DNA of 29,829 nt from a virus: positions 1 through 29,829 of the IMG/VR virus record IMGVR_UViG_3300003691_000035. The stretch is one strand, 5' to 3'. The notes under the pieces are model-generated. The model was not told the DNA's origin. It ran no database searches and saw only the letters and a list, made by a program, of their open reading frames with translations. Of the stretch, positions 1-7,887 are shown piece by piece. Each line of letters starts with the position of its first letter. The stretch's first letter is position 1. A program made the translations under genes and the position numbers.

Positions 1-135
1 AGTCAGGGCGATGGTCGGGCCGTTCGCGCTGCTGTTGCTGTTCGCTGTCGCAGCATCGACTGTGACGGCTGCATCTGCCTTGACGTAGACCCCGCTGGTG
101 TGCGAGCCCCGGGTAAACCCACCGCGACCACTCAC
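1..135 (-). CDS. Partial tail protein, 5' end only (runs off left edge)
   Basis: A GTG at 135-133 overlaps the TGA stop (134-132) of the upstream gene, the junction used repeatedly in this late block. From there the frame is open for 45 codons to the window edge. The translated start reads MSGRGGFTRGSHTSGVYVKA and continues with an Ala, Thr, Asn and Ser-rich stretch. This low-complexity composition suits a tail-fibre or other tail protein, but no family can be named from 45 residues. Upstream there is no clear Shine-Dalgarno sequence, so translation is probably coupled to the preceding gene. The call rests on the overlap junction and the absence of stops. Confidence 0.55.
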   Translation of the reverse strand, partial: MSGRGGFTRGSHTSGVYVKADAAVTVDAATANSNSSANGPTIALT

Positions 136-671
136 ACGGGCCAGCCGGCGGTAATATCGACCGCGAACTGGCCCGCGAAATCGGCCTGGTCTTCGAGCAG
201 CTCTTTAATCTGGACGGCGCTTGCGTTAATTGCCGCCCGCAGACTCTCCAGCCTCTCGGCCTTGGCAATTACTTTGCCGACCCGGACTGAGCGCGGCTGT
301 TTAATCGTAATTTCTGCATCAATATTCGGGGTCGCTGGCTCTATGCCAAGCTGACCGCCATTAGCCCACGCTTGCCAGGCTTTGGCCTGGGTGGCTTTTT
401 CCGGCCAATCCAGCATCTGCGCGGCGGTTGGCGTGCTGCCATCTCGGTTTTTAATGCCGGTGGCAAACTGCTTAATCACCAGGGCATCAACTTCGGCCTT
501 GCGGTATTCGAGCGCATCAGCCAGCGTGTAGCCATCGATGATGGCCTGCACGGCGGCGTCGTCAGTCGATGATATTGTTAAAACCCCGGCGTGATCCTCA
601 ACAAAGCTAAGCCCAATTCCTGAGGCCCCGACCGCATCGCGTAGACCTGGTTTTTCTGCCCAGGTAATCAT
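132..671 (-). CDS. Tail-region protein of unknown function (179 aa)
   Basis: The ATG at 671 overlaps the TGA of the upstream fibre-like gene (668-670). The protein is mostly helical in appearance. An N-terminal 40 residues with beta character (LSFVEDHAGVLTISSTDD) is followed by a Glu/Lys/Ala-rich stretch around residues 45-115, and a second helical stretch (residues 135-170, VIAKAERLESLRAAINASAV) could form a coiled coil. I do not recognise the family. Its place downstream of the tape measure and a fibre-like gene, in phage tail-tip gene territory, suggests a fibre-associated or fibre-assembly protein. This is inference from position only. Confidence 0.6.
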   Translation of the reverse strand: MITWAEKPGLRDAVGASGIGLSFVEDHAGVLTISSTDDAAVQAIIDGYTLADALEYRKAEVDALVIKQFATGIKNRDGSTPTAAQMLDWPEKATQAKAWQAWANGGQLGIEPATPNIDAEITIKQPRSVRVGKVIAKAERLESLRAAINASAVQIKELLEDQADFAGQFAVDITAGWPV

Positions 672-1522
672 GCGCCTACCACTCCAACTAGTGGGTTTCC
701 TGATCCGCCCACGGGGCTTAGATCAGTCGGCGCAGCGGGAAGGCTGGTTTGGCCGCCGCCGACATAATCCCAGAGGGATTTCACCGATAGCGTGCTGTTG
801 TTCATTATCGGGAGCATGTAATCAATACCCGTTATCCCATAGAGCGCATCAGACCCGTTAAAACATATCGCCAGCAGGTAATCCCCCGGCGGCACGTCAA
901 CAGCAGCCGCAATTGTCTTAATCTGCCAGCCAGTTGCTGCGGGGGTGAAAGCCGTGGTTTCGCAAAGTAGTGCGCCGATTCCGCCACCAGGGGCGTATTC
1001 GAACAGCCCGATAAAACAAGAACTACCGAACGCCGTTACCACATTAATCGCGAAACCGGCCACGTCACCGGCCCACCACTTGTGGAAGGGTATGAAGTAA
1101 TACCGTCCCGTATTAGCCGTCATTGAGCCCATTGCCGTTATTCCTGGGTGGAGAAATATGTTGTCAGCAAAAGTTGAGTTAGTAGATATTAATGAGCTCT
1201 TAACCTTCGAGCTTTGCTGCATCCCGCCCGCTACCGGGGTTGGCCAAACGTCGACGGTCTCGGCGCCAAAATCTATCCGTGAGGTGGTGCCGCTGGAGTT
1301 GTTGATAACCTCGGTTCGGTTGAATTTATTAGCCGCTACTGTTGTGTAGCGACCCTCTTCCCACAACCCAGTGGTTTGCGATTTGAGCACGGCCTGAAAA
1401 GCCTGCCCAACGACAGGGAACGCGGCTGAGATGCGCCGGTCGCCGTCGTCAGTACCTGCCGTTGGTGTTACCGCTAGCAGGCTGCCCGGCACGGCGGTTT
1501 CGTGGACTAAATTGGCTGACAT
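668..1522 (-). CDS. Putative tail-fibre / receptor-binding-type protein (284 aa)
   Basis: The start is the ATG at 1522, seven bases after an AGGAG ribosome binding site; a TTG one codon upstream is less likely. The sequence is rich in Gly, Ser, Thr and Asn with little charge. An N-terminal segment (around residues 55-95, GRYTTVAANKFNRTEVINNS) resembles the repeating beta segments common in phage fibre stalks. It is followed by alternating beta-rich segments with aromatic residues (YYFIPFHKWWAGD) and a Gly/Pro-rich tail. No catalytic motif was found. It lies between an exported protein and a helical protein at the distal end of the tail genes. The DNA here is visibly more AT-rich than in the head genes, as is common for exchanged host-range genes. 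Confidence 0.6.
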   Translation of the reverse strand: MSANLVHETAVPGSLLAVTPTAGTDDGDRRISAAFPVVGQAFQAVLKSQTTGLWEEGRYTTVAANKFNRTEVINNSSGTTSRIDFGAETVDVWPTPVAGGMQQSSKVKSSLISTNSTFADNIFLHPGITAMGSMTANTGRYYFIPFHKWWAGDVAGFAINVVTAFGSSCFIGLFEYAPGGGIGALLCETTAFTPAATGWQIKTIAAAVDVPPGDYLLAICFNGSDALYGITGIDYMLPIMNNSTLSVKSLWDYVGGGQTSLPAAPTDLSPVGGSGNPLVGVVGA

Positions 1523-1556
1523 CAAATAGCTCCTTGTTGGTCGCCCAAATGCCCGT

Positions 1557-2012
1557 CTAATCGCTACTACAAGGGGTTAAGCCGTCAACGCAACCATCTA
1601 CCCACTCGCGTAAACCAGTAACTGGCCCCGTTGCTTGCTCTAGGCTTTTTAAATCGACTTGGAATATCGGGAATGCTGGAGCACTCTCCAAACCGAAGGG
1701 CGTGTGGGTGGTAGCTGTGACGTATAGCGTTTGATCCCTGTCCCCGTCTAGCGTATCCCCTCCCAGCAATATTTGAGGTTTTGGGGTGCGCCGGATCTTG
1801 CCCTTGAAATCGGCTAGGCTCGTAAACGGCGTGCCTACTGAGTAATAAACCGAGTATTCGATGATGCCGCCTGGTGGGATGGTTTCCCCATCTAAATACT
1901 TAGTAGGCGGCGTCCACTGCACTCCCTGCTCGAACGGCGCAGCATTAACCGAAAAGCCGACCATCAGGCCGAGCCCCAGTAAAACTACCTTCTTCGCAAT
2001 CAATCTACGCAT
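1557..2012 (-). CDS. Exported Fn3-like protein with Sec signal peptide (151 aa)
   Basis: The ATG at 2012 is preceded by GGGAGG eight bases upstream, which fixes the start; an in-frame start 13 codons earlier would bury the signal peptide. Residues 1-25 are a typical Sec signal: MRRLIAKK, then a hydrophobic core (VVLLGLGLMVGFSV), then an NAA cleavage region. The mature part has the look of a fibronectin type III fold: a WTPPT opening, IIEYSVYYS as a central strand, then LYVTATTHT and a GLESAPA turn. Two cysteines near the C terminus (CVDGLTPC) could form a disulfide in the periplasm. A secreted host-surface or superinfection-exclusion role is possible but unproven. A phage particle protein would not usually need a Sec signal. 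Confidence 0.7.
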   Translation of the reverse strand: MRRLIAKKVVLLGLGLMVGFSVNAAPFEQGVQWTPPTKYLDGETIPPGGIIEYSVYYSVGTPFTSLADFKGKIRRTPKPQILLGGDTLDGDRDQTLYVTATTHTPFGLESAPAFPIFQVDLKSLEQATGPVTGLREWVDGCVDGLTPCSSD

Positions 2013-2052
2013 GTACTTCGCCTCCCGGCAACGGTTGGTGTAAACGCCCACG

Positions 2053-3828
2053 TTAAAAAGCCCCAGACGGCGCCAACGTGACGCCCCCGCCGAGCGCGCC
2101 GCCTGTTACTTCTGCGGACGTGCCGGACTCGGCTCTCAGTGTAACCTCTGACGTGCTGGTCGTCCTGTTTTCTTCGATGCTGCGTGCAGCACGTTCCTGC
2201 GGGCTGACTACGCCCGCTGCAGCCGACGCGGCCTGCGCGGACTGCTCGCCGACGTCGTCACCGCCGAAGCCGAAGAACCCCGCCGCGGCAGACGCTATGC
2301 CGCCGATTACTCCCGCGTTGTCCTTAAGGAATTTAATCGCTTTAATCAGTAAATAGATCGGCGTCAGCGCGAATTTAACTATTCCAGGCAGCTTATCGAA
2401 CCCGGCGACCACGTCGTCGATCCAGACCACTAGCGCCACGAATCCGGCGATCAGTGCGATTACTGCCAGGACGATTAGCGTTATCGGGTTCGCCGCCATG
2501 ACGAGATTGAACAACGTCATTACGGCGATCATTGTTTTCAGTACGATCGAGAACGCAGCGAACGCAGCGAAACCGATAGCGATGCGCTTCGCCCACGTTA
2601 CAATCAGGGCGAAATTGTCGATTATCATTGTCAGGAAGCCGCCGACCCGGGACGCGATCAGATCCTCGTTGGCCGAGACCCACTCTGTCAGCTTGTCGAC
2701 CGCCCCCTTTAGCGGCCCGGACTCCAGCCCGAACAGCTTAACCTTGACGGCGTCGACTGCGGACCCGAGCAGCAGCATCGATCCCTGAAAAGTGTTCATG
2801 CGGAGCTTGGCCATCTCCTGCGCCTTGCCGAGCGCGCCGTCCAGTTCGGCGGTTAGGTTTTGGAGCTTTCCGGCCTCGAACAGATCCGCCAGGTTAGCCG
2901 CGGCTTTTTGCCCGCGCAGACCGACGAGCTCGGCCAGAAACGCCACCTTGTCGAAGTTGCCGCCGGCTTTTTTCGATGCGACGTTCAGCTGCTCGATAAC
3001 GTCCTGAAAGGGCAGCATGTCGCCTTTCGCGTCCTTGAACGATACGCCAAACTTCTTCATTTTCTTGGCGATGCTGTCGGTCGGTGCGGCCATTTTCGTG
3101 AGCATGGTGTTGAGCGCAGAACCTGCGACGCTCGCATCGAGTCCGACGTCCTGCAGCAACGCGACGGCCGCGACGGCAGACTCCAGCGGGACGCCTAGCT
3201 GCTTGGCCGTGCTGGCGACGTTCTTCATCGACTCGCCAAGCGACCCGATGCTGCTGTTCGTACGGGCAGACGCCAGCGCCAGGACGTCGGCAACGCGTGC
3301 CGCCTCCGTGGTCTCCAGGCCCATGCCCTTGAGCACGTTCGATACGTGGTTGGCTACCTCCGCGATCTCCAGCCCGGACGCCGCAGCGGCGCTCAGGACC
3401 GCAGGCGTTGCGGCCAGTATTTCCTGCGAATTGAAACCGGCACGCGCGAGGACTTCCATCGCGTTGGCGGCTTGCGTTGCGGTGAACTTTGTAGACCGAC
3501 CGAGGTCTAACGCCTGTTTTTCTAGCTCGGCGATCTGGTCGCGCGACTTGAGCGATACGGCCCCGACGTTTACGATCGCCTGCTCGAAGTCGCTACCCGC
3601 GCCGACTACGTTCGCCATCGCGCCACCGATTACGGCAAACGATAGCGCCGTGACGGCTGCGGCTTTTTTCATGCCGCGGGCGAAACTGTTAGTTAGTCGG
3701 TTGAGCTTGCGGAAATTCTTTTCCATTCCGCGCGAGAACTTGCCGACGCGGTTCTGCATCCGCGTTACGGGGGCGGTTACGCGATCGACTGCTTTAAAAA
3801 CTGCCTCGACTGAAAACCGTCCCGCCAC
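2053..3828 (-). CDS. Tail tape measure protein, TP901-type
   Basis: This 591-residue protein sets tail length and is packed inside the tail tube. The first 60 residues (EAVFKAVDRVTAPVTRMQNR) and the following core (GSDFEQAIVNVGAVS, then SLGESMKNVASTAKQLGV and GLDASVAGSALNTMLTKMA) match the TP901 tape-measure core. Hydrophobic segments at roughly residues 405-475 include MTLFNLVMAANPITLIVLAV, typical of the part inserted in the host membrane during DNA ejection. The C terminus is Ala/Ser/Gly-rich. At about 1.5 angstrom per residue, a known rule for the family, a tail near 90 nm is expected. The start is GTG with CGAGG upstream. It follows the two chaperone frames, as in lambda and Mu. Confidence 0.92.
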   Translation of the reverse strand: MAGRFSVEAVFKAVDRVTAPVTRMQNRVGKFSRGMEKNFRKLNRLTNSFARGMKKAAAVTALSFAVIGGAMANVVGAGSDFEQAIVNVGAVSLKSRDQIAELEKQALDLGRSTKFTATQAANAMEVLARAGFNSQEILAATPAVLSAAAASGLEIAEVANHVSNVLKGMGLETTEAARVADVLALASARTNSSIGSLGESMKNVASTAKQLGVPLESAVAAVALLQDVGLDASVAGSALNTMLTKMAAPTDSIAKKMKKFGVSFKDAKGDMLPFQDVIEQLNVASKKAGGNFDKVAFLAELVGLRGQKAAANLADLFEAGKLQNLTAELDGALGKAQEMAKLRMNTFQGSMLLLGSAVDAVKVKLFGLESGPLKGAVDKLTEWVSANEDLIASRVGGFLTMIIDNFALIVTWAKRIAIGFAAFAAFSIVLKTMIAVMTLFNLVMAANPITLIVLAVIALIAGFVALVVWIDDVVAGFDKLPGIVKFALTPIYLLIKAIKFLKDNAGVIGGIASAAAGFFGFGGDDVGEQSAQAASAAAGVVSPQERAARSIEENRTTSTSEVTLRAESGTSAEVTGGALGGGVTLAPSGAF

Positions 3829-3832
3829 GCCG

Positions 3833-4111
3833 TTACCTCGGTTCTGTGTGTTTCGTCAGCTCTGCCCGGAGCCCGTCGTAAAAAAATCTAATCTCTGTAG
3901 CCCGTAGCGTCCGGGGGTCCGGTAGCCCCGGGTAGTCCCTGCAGATCTGGAGCAACATCACGCCGTAAACCTCCGCGAACGTGCCGCCGCGATCCCCGCC
4001 GTGCAGTACCACGCACGCCCGAACTAATCCATTAAAAGCGAGAACAACGCCTCGCAGACTTTGCCGTCGCTGCCAACCAGCCCGGCGAATGTGTTCGGGT
4101 GAACCCGGCAC
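3833..4111 (-). CDS. Second tail-assembly chaperone frame (gpT-like, probably made by frameshift)
   Basis: This frame overlaps the end of the upstream chaperone by 88 bases, in the -1 frame relative to it, and ends just before the tape measure start. The last 50 residues contain the recognisable segments MLLQICRDYPGLPDPRTL and EIRFFYDGLRAELTKHT, seen in second chaperone frames of other phages. The first 20 residues from the nominal GTG at 4111 look like out-of-frame translation. The real product is therefore probably a fusion of gene 4024-4440 with this C-terminal part, as in lambda gpG-T. No classical X-XXY-YYZ slippery heptamer is evident, so the shift point is unknown. Independent initiation at an internal GTG is the alternative. 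Confidence 0.65.
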   Translation of the reverse strand: MPGSPEHIRRAGWQRRQSLRGVVLAFNGLVRACVVLHGGDRGGTFAEVYGVMLLQICRDYPGLPDPRTLRATEIRFFYDGLRAELTKHTEPR

Positions 4112-4440
4112 ATGTCGCCCATAACGGCGTAGGTTTTAGCGACGTCGTGGTGCTTTTTCTTGCCGTCCATTGCCATCAACGACGCGCCGGTGCGTTCGTG
4201 GAATGTAATCGGGTCGGTCGCTTTGGAGCCGGCACGGCATGGCGTATAGACCGCCTCGCCTTGCTCATTAACGACCAGCGCACCGGACTGCATTGCGCGC
4301 AATATGCGGCGGCGCTGCTTGTCGAACGCGGTGCGGTCTTCTGCGTCCATGTTCGCCGTGTCAAGGTCAAGGTCCATCTGTTCGACCCACCGGTCGAACT
4401 CTTGCGCCGCGACTTCTGGTGCTACTGCGTGGTCTGTCAT
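4024..4440 (-). CDS. Tail assembly chaperone (gpG / Mu gp41-like), 138 aa
   Basis: The acidic N-terminal half (TDHAVAPEVAAQEFDRWVEQ, then a DLDTANMDAEDR segment) and a central small beta region (GALVVNEQGEAVYTP) match the usual layout of phage tail chaperones that coat the tape measure protein during tail assembly. It sits between the tail tube and the tape measure, the standard position. An AGGGCGAAAAG ribosome binding site precedes ATG 4440. The stop at 4024-4026 lies inside the overlapping downstream frame, which is the arrangement for programmed frameshifting. The family call comes from position, size and frame overlap more than from sequence motifs. Confidence 0.75.
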   Translation of the reverse strand: MTDHAVAPEVAAQEFDRWVEQMDLDLDTANMDAEDRTAFDKQRRRILRAMQSGALVVNEQGEAVYTPCRAGSKATDPITFHERTGASLMAMDGKKKHHDVAKTYAVMGDMCRVHPNTFAGLVGSDGKVCEALFSLLMD

Positions 4441-4532
4441 CTTTTCGCCCTGCTGTTATTTGGTGCCGCTCCCCCGGCGCGAGCCAGGGTACAGGGCAGG
4501 GCAACCCGAGCAGCTTTACGCCCTAACTGAGA

Positions 4533-4916
4533 CTATTGCTTGGTTAGCTCGCCCGGCCCCATCAAATTGACCGACGCCGATGCGCTCTGGCTGCTCGCCT
4601 GCATTTCACCGACGATCTGCGCGCGGCCCTGATACGTGAGCCCGGACGCGTAGGTGATCGAGATCGGAAAAAAATCGTTTCGATTCGATAGCGCCTGCAG
4701 GAACTCCTGGTCGCCTCGGTCGTCGTCGACTTCCACGACCAGGCCGTCCAGCGACAGCGGGACGCGGGTTTTTATTAGCCGCCCCGAGCCGTCACCGTTC
4801 GCCAATACTTCGTTCTCGAAGCCGCCGAGTTTTCGTTGTACTTCCGCGTCCGTCGCGGTCGGGAAGTTACGCCCGTCGAGCGTTACCGATTCAATGCTGC
4901 CGCCTGTTGCTGCCAT
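4533..4916 (-). CDS. Tail tube protein, Mu gpM-like
   Basis: At 127 residues this is the expected size of the Mu-type tail tube protein, which polymerises into the inner tube surrounded by the sheath. Recognisable parts are the opening GGSIESVTLDGRNFPTATDA, the KLGGFENEVLANGDGS loop and the TKQ C terminus. It immediately follows the sheath gene, the invariant order in contractile-tail phages. A GGAG ribosome binding site lies ahead of ATG 4916. Between it and the chaperone gene there are 92 bases with no gene. Confidence 0.88.
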   Translation of the reverse strand: MAATGGSIESVTLDGRNFPTATDAEVQRKLGGFENEVLANGDGSGRLIKTRVPLSLDGLVVEVDDDRGDQEFLQALSNRNDFFPISITYASGLTYQGRAQIVGEMQASSQSASASVNLMGPGELTKQ

Positions 4917-4931
4917 GTTCTACGCTCCGGG

Positions 4932-6428
4932 TTAGGCTACGATCGGCACGACGCCGAAGTAAAAGCCGAAATCTAAATCTATCGAAATGATGTTGCTGTT
5001 GCCGGACAACTGCACTGTAAACGCAATGTCGAGCCGCTTCGGGTTCGTCGCGTTAATCGCTGCGACGAGGCTCGCTTTCGCGGTTGCCGGGTCGCTGATT
5101 ATGGCGTTTAGCGCCAAGCTGTCGATCAGGGCCGCAACGGCCGCAACGGCCATTTTTGGCTTTTTGGCGTCACGGTTGGCGGTCGGCTGGTCGTCAGGGA
5201 TCAGCGGCGCGCCGTCCCACTCTGCCGTAGCAAAAATTAGGTTCAGGTTAAAAATGATCTGCTGCAGCTTGACGATATCCACGACGTAACGGTACGCCGG
5301 GGTTGGGTCGCCGCTCGGGTGGTAGAACGTCACCGTGTCGGATAGGTTTACAACGCCGTCTTTGACCTCTACGGTCGAGCTGCCTGCCTTGACTGCCTGG
5401 TCGCGGTCTGCGTACGTCCACTGGCTGCCGTCCGCTCCGGGGGTCAATCCAGTGGCCTGCTGGCTGCCGTAGTCGCGGGGCGGGTTGTTGTTCGCAATGA
5501 CAACCGCTCGTGCGAGCTGCCGGGCCGCTACGATCAGCGGCAGGTCGTTCGATGCGGGTGCGACCAGCTGCGAGTTAGTTCTGTCTGTTTTGCGTGCGTC
5601 CGGTATCGCTATCGCGGCGGACACGGTGGTCGCCGTGTTGCCGGTGAATACGATCAGCGGTTTGCGCGTCAGCGCGCCCCAGCGGCCCTCTCCGAAGGTG
5701 CTGAACAGGCCGAGCGTGGTGGTGTCGGCGATGTCCATGCAGTTGAGCAGCATGGACTCCCAAACGTCGCCCACCTGGTCGAGCGCGTCCTGCACGTCCG
5801 GGTTGACCAGACCGCCGACCGGCTGCGTGATCGCAAACGATACCCCCGCGTCGGTTGGCCCGACGATCTCGATTACTAAGTCGTTGCCGCTGGCGCCTTC
5901 CCACTTCGCCGCGAGCGTTGCGACGGTCGTGCCGTCGGTGGCGATCATCGGCTCGTTAAGGTTAGCGTTAACCGCAGCAGCAATCGCCGTAACCATGACG
6001 GCGACGCTGTCCCCGATTGAAATCACGAACGATTCCGAAAGAATGTTATTGATCGATACCTGGTACGCGGCCGCTACGGTCGCACTGCCGCTCGGCGTGA
6101 TATCGCCAGCAGCTGCAACGCCTGTGCCAGCGTCAACCAGCGGGTAAAACGTAACCGGGATCGTGCCGACGCCGTCGCCATTAGCGGGCAACAGCTGCAG
6201 CGCCGCGAGGTGTAACGGGGAGCCGAAACCGTACGCAGAGCCAACAGCAAACGCGCTGGTTAACTGCGCTTTGGTGGTGGCGTACGTCGACGCGGTGGCG
6301 CCCTGGCCGATGACCGCGACGCGCTGCGGAAGAAACACGACGGAGCCGCCGCGCAGATCTTTAAACTCGGTTTTAACGCCGACTACGCGGGCAACTGCCG
6401 ACGCGTCTACTGCACTAGATACACTCAC
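4932..6428 (-). CDS. Contractile tail sheath protein, Mu gpL-like
   Basis: This 498-residue protein should form the contractile sheath, so the virion is a myovirus. The N-terminal part has the sheath pattern FKDLRGGSVVFLPQRVAVIG followed by AFAVGSAYGFGSPLHLAALQ. The central region contains inserted Ig-like beta segments (ATVAAAYQVSINNILSESF). The C-terminal third has the conserved YVVDIVKLQQIIFNLNL helix region and ends in beta strands (FTVQLSGNSNIISIDLDFGF). Length matches Mu gpL (about 495). The GTG start at 6428 is preceded by AGAGGG lying in the last codons of the upstream hydrolase gene, so the two are translationally linked. Confidence 0.93.
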   Translation of the reverse strand: MSVSSAVDASAVARVVGVKTEFKDLRGGSVVFLPQRVAVIGQGATASTYATTKAQLTSAFAVGSAYGFGSPLHLAALQLLPANGDGVGTIPVTFYPLVDAGTGVAAAGDITPSGSATVAAAYQVSINNILSESFVISIGDSVAVMVTAIAAAVNANLNEPMIATDGTTVATLAAKWEGASGNDLVIEIVGPTDAGVSFAITQPVGGLVNPDVQDALDQVGDVWESMLLNCMDIADTTTLGLFSTFGEGRWGALTRKPLIVFTGNTATTVSAAIAIPDARKTDRTNSQLVAPASNDLPLIVAARQLARAVVIANNNPPRDYGSQQATGLTPGADGSQWTYADRDQAVKAGSSTVEVKDGVVNLSDTVTFYHPSGDPTPAYRYVVDIVKLQQIIFNLNLIFATAEWDGAPLIPDDQPTANRDAKKPKMAVAAVAALIDSLALNAIISDPATAKASLVAAINATNPKRLDIAFTVQLSGNSNIISIDLDFGFYFGVVPIVA

Positions 6429-6432
6429 TGGT

Positions 6433-7872
6433 TTACCCTCTGGTTAATTTCCCTGCGCGGAGCATGTCGCCTAGTATGGCATAGTCCCCGCCAACATCGC
6501 CAACCGTTACCGCGTCGCCCGGCGATCGGATGCCACGCGCCGTCGTCACCGGTACGCTCCCGGCTACGACTAGGCTGCCCGGTGCGGACGTGCCGAACTG
6601 GACGTACGGCGGGTCTGTCCGCCGCACCCAGCCGTTTCGCGCCTGGATGACTACGTCGCCGCTCTGTGTGTTGTCGATCAGTATTTCCAGTCGGTAGCGC
6701 GCAGTGGTGCTGTCGTCTACCAGCTTTCCGGGCGGCAGCTGGTACCGCGCTGAGAACGCCTCGTCAGTAAAATTGTCCGCGGTCTGGAGCATGTCACGCT
6801 GGGTCGTACCGTCCGTGCCCTGGTCTTTGTAGTAGAGCATCAAGCCGACGAGCGGGGCGGCGCCCGCAACCACCTCCAGGTCCATGCCTCCCGTCACCCA
6901 CTCACCCGCTAGCGTGTGCGCGTGGTCTGCCGAGGCAGTACGCAAATAGACTAGCGACGTGCCCGTCGTGCCGGGTGTGATCGTCAGTACCTGGTCGCCC
7001 GTGTCGGGGTGTTTAGACGCAACGACAGCACAATCGCCGGACGCGATCTCCACTTTCCAGTCGTCCGCCACGTCGCCCGTCGCGCCGCCTGCTAGCAGCC
7101 CGCCTGTGCCGTCCAGGCCGCCGTTGTCGATGACGTTGCCGGTTGGGTTGGTCGTCGCGTCGTACTGGTCGCCGTCCGCTGGTGCGCGTGACGCTACCGG
7201 CGGCGACAGGGCGCGGATCAAGTCGGCGAACTTGCTGCCCACCGCAAACGCGCCTTTGCCGTTAAAGTGCGTGCCGTCGACGGACCAGCCCGGGAATGGC
7301 TCCGCTTCGGGGCTAGCCGGGTCCACCCAACCGTCGTTCCAATCGTGGACGATAACGCGGGGGTCCGGCCCGTATGTTTTCTTAGTCAAAAAATTGACGG
7401 TGTGCAGTTTGTCCCTGATCTCGCCTGCAGGCCACGACGTTACCTCGCGTGTCAACACGGTCAGCAGGATCGGCTTCCGGCCGCGCAATAGTAGGAACTC
7501 GACCATGGCCACGCGGAACGCGTGGATCTCTTGCGCCGTTAGCGCCGTGCCCACGTCGTTCGTGCCCATGTCGATGACGTGGTAGTCCGCGTCGATTCCT
7601 GCCACGGCTTCCTTTCGCGCGTACACTTGTTCGCTAGTCTGGCCGCTGACGCCGGCGTTCAGCCCCCAGAACGCGCGGGTGGCTCCCGCCACGCCGGATG
7701 GCTCCCAACCTGTGACGACCGTCGGGTCACCCCACACCGGCGACCAGCACCGGCCGCTGAGTTTTTCGGCCCACGACAGCCAGCTCTTTGTCGTGTGGGA
7801 CACCCTGCCGAGGGAGTTCACGTCCCCCTGGTTAACTAGCGAGGTGCCTACTACGCAGAGTGCTAACGTCAC
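6433..7872 (-). CDS. SGNH/GDSL-family hydrolase, virion-associated esterase candidate (479 aa)
   Basis: The N-terminal 225 residues carry the SGNH esterase blocks in order: block I VVGTSL with Ser11 as nucleophile, block II AFWGLNAGVSG with Gly74, block III DMGTND with Asn105, and block V DGTHFNGKGA with Asp199 and His202 completing the triad. Such enzymes cleave ester bonds such as O-acetyl groups on polysaccharides. The C-terminal 250 residues look like a beta-sandwich carbohydrate-binding or structural domain (LAGEWVTGGMDLEVVAGAAP; RYRLEILIDNTQSGDVVIQA). An AGGAG site precedes the GTG start. Its location between the neck genes and the sheath suggests it is a virion component that deacetylates a surface glycan, but this is inference. 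Substrate is unknown. Confidence 0.85.
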   Translation of the reverse strand: MTLALCVVGTSLVNQGDVNSLGRVSHTTKSWLSWAEKLSGRCWSPVWGDPTVVTGWEPSGVAGATRAFWGLNAGVSGQTSEQVYARKEAVAGIDADYHVIDMGTNDVGTALTAQEIHAFRVAMVEFLLLRGRKPILLTVLTREVTSWPAGEIRDKLHTVNFLTKKTYGPDPRVIVHDWNDGWVDPASPEAEPFPGWSVDGTHFNGKGAFAVGSKFADLIRALSPPVASRAPADGDQYDATTNPTGNVIDNGGLDGTGGLLAGGATGDVADDWKVEIASGDCAVVASKHPDTGDQVLTITPGTTGTSLVYLRTASADHAHTLAGEWVTGGMDLEVVAGAAPLVGLMLYYKDQGTDGTTQRDMLQTADNFTDEAFSARYQLPPGKLVDDSTTARYRLEILIDNTQSGDVVIQARNGWVRRTDPPYVQFGTSAPGSLVVAGSVPVTTARGIRSPGDAVTVGDVGGDYAILGDMLRAGKLTRG

Positions 7873-7887
7873 GGGGCGGTGCTCCTG

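Noticed and set aside
3017-3907. 296-codon open frame on the plus strand opposite the tape measure gene
   Set aside because: Low-complexity Ser/Ala/Thr composition and complete overlap with a clear TP901 tape measure protein show that it is a shadow frame.
4036-4042. GCTTTTA as a slippery heptamer for the chaperone frameshift
   Set aside because: The P-site tRNA on CTT would have to re-pair with GCT, which mismatches at two positions. It does not fit the X-XXY-YYZ rule.
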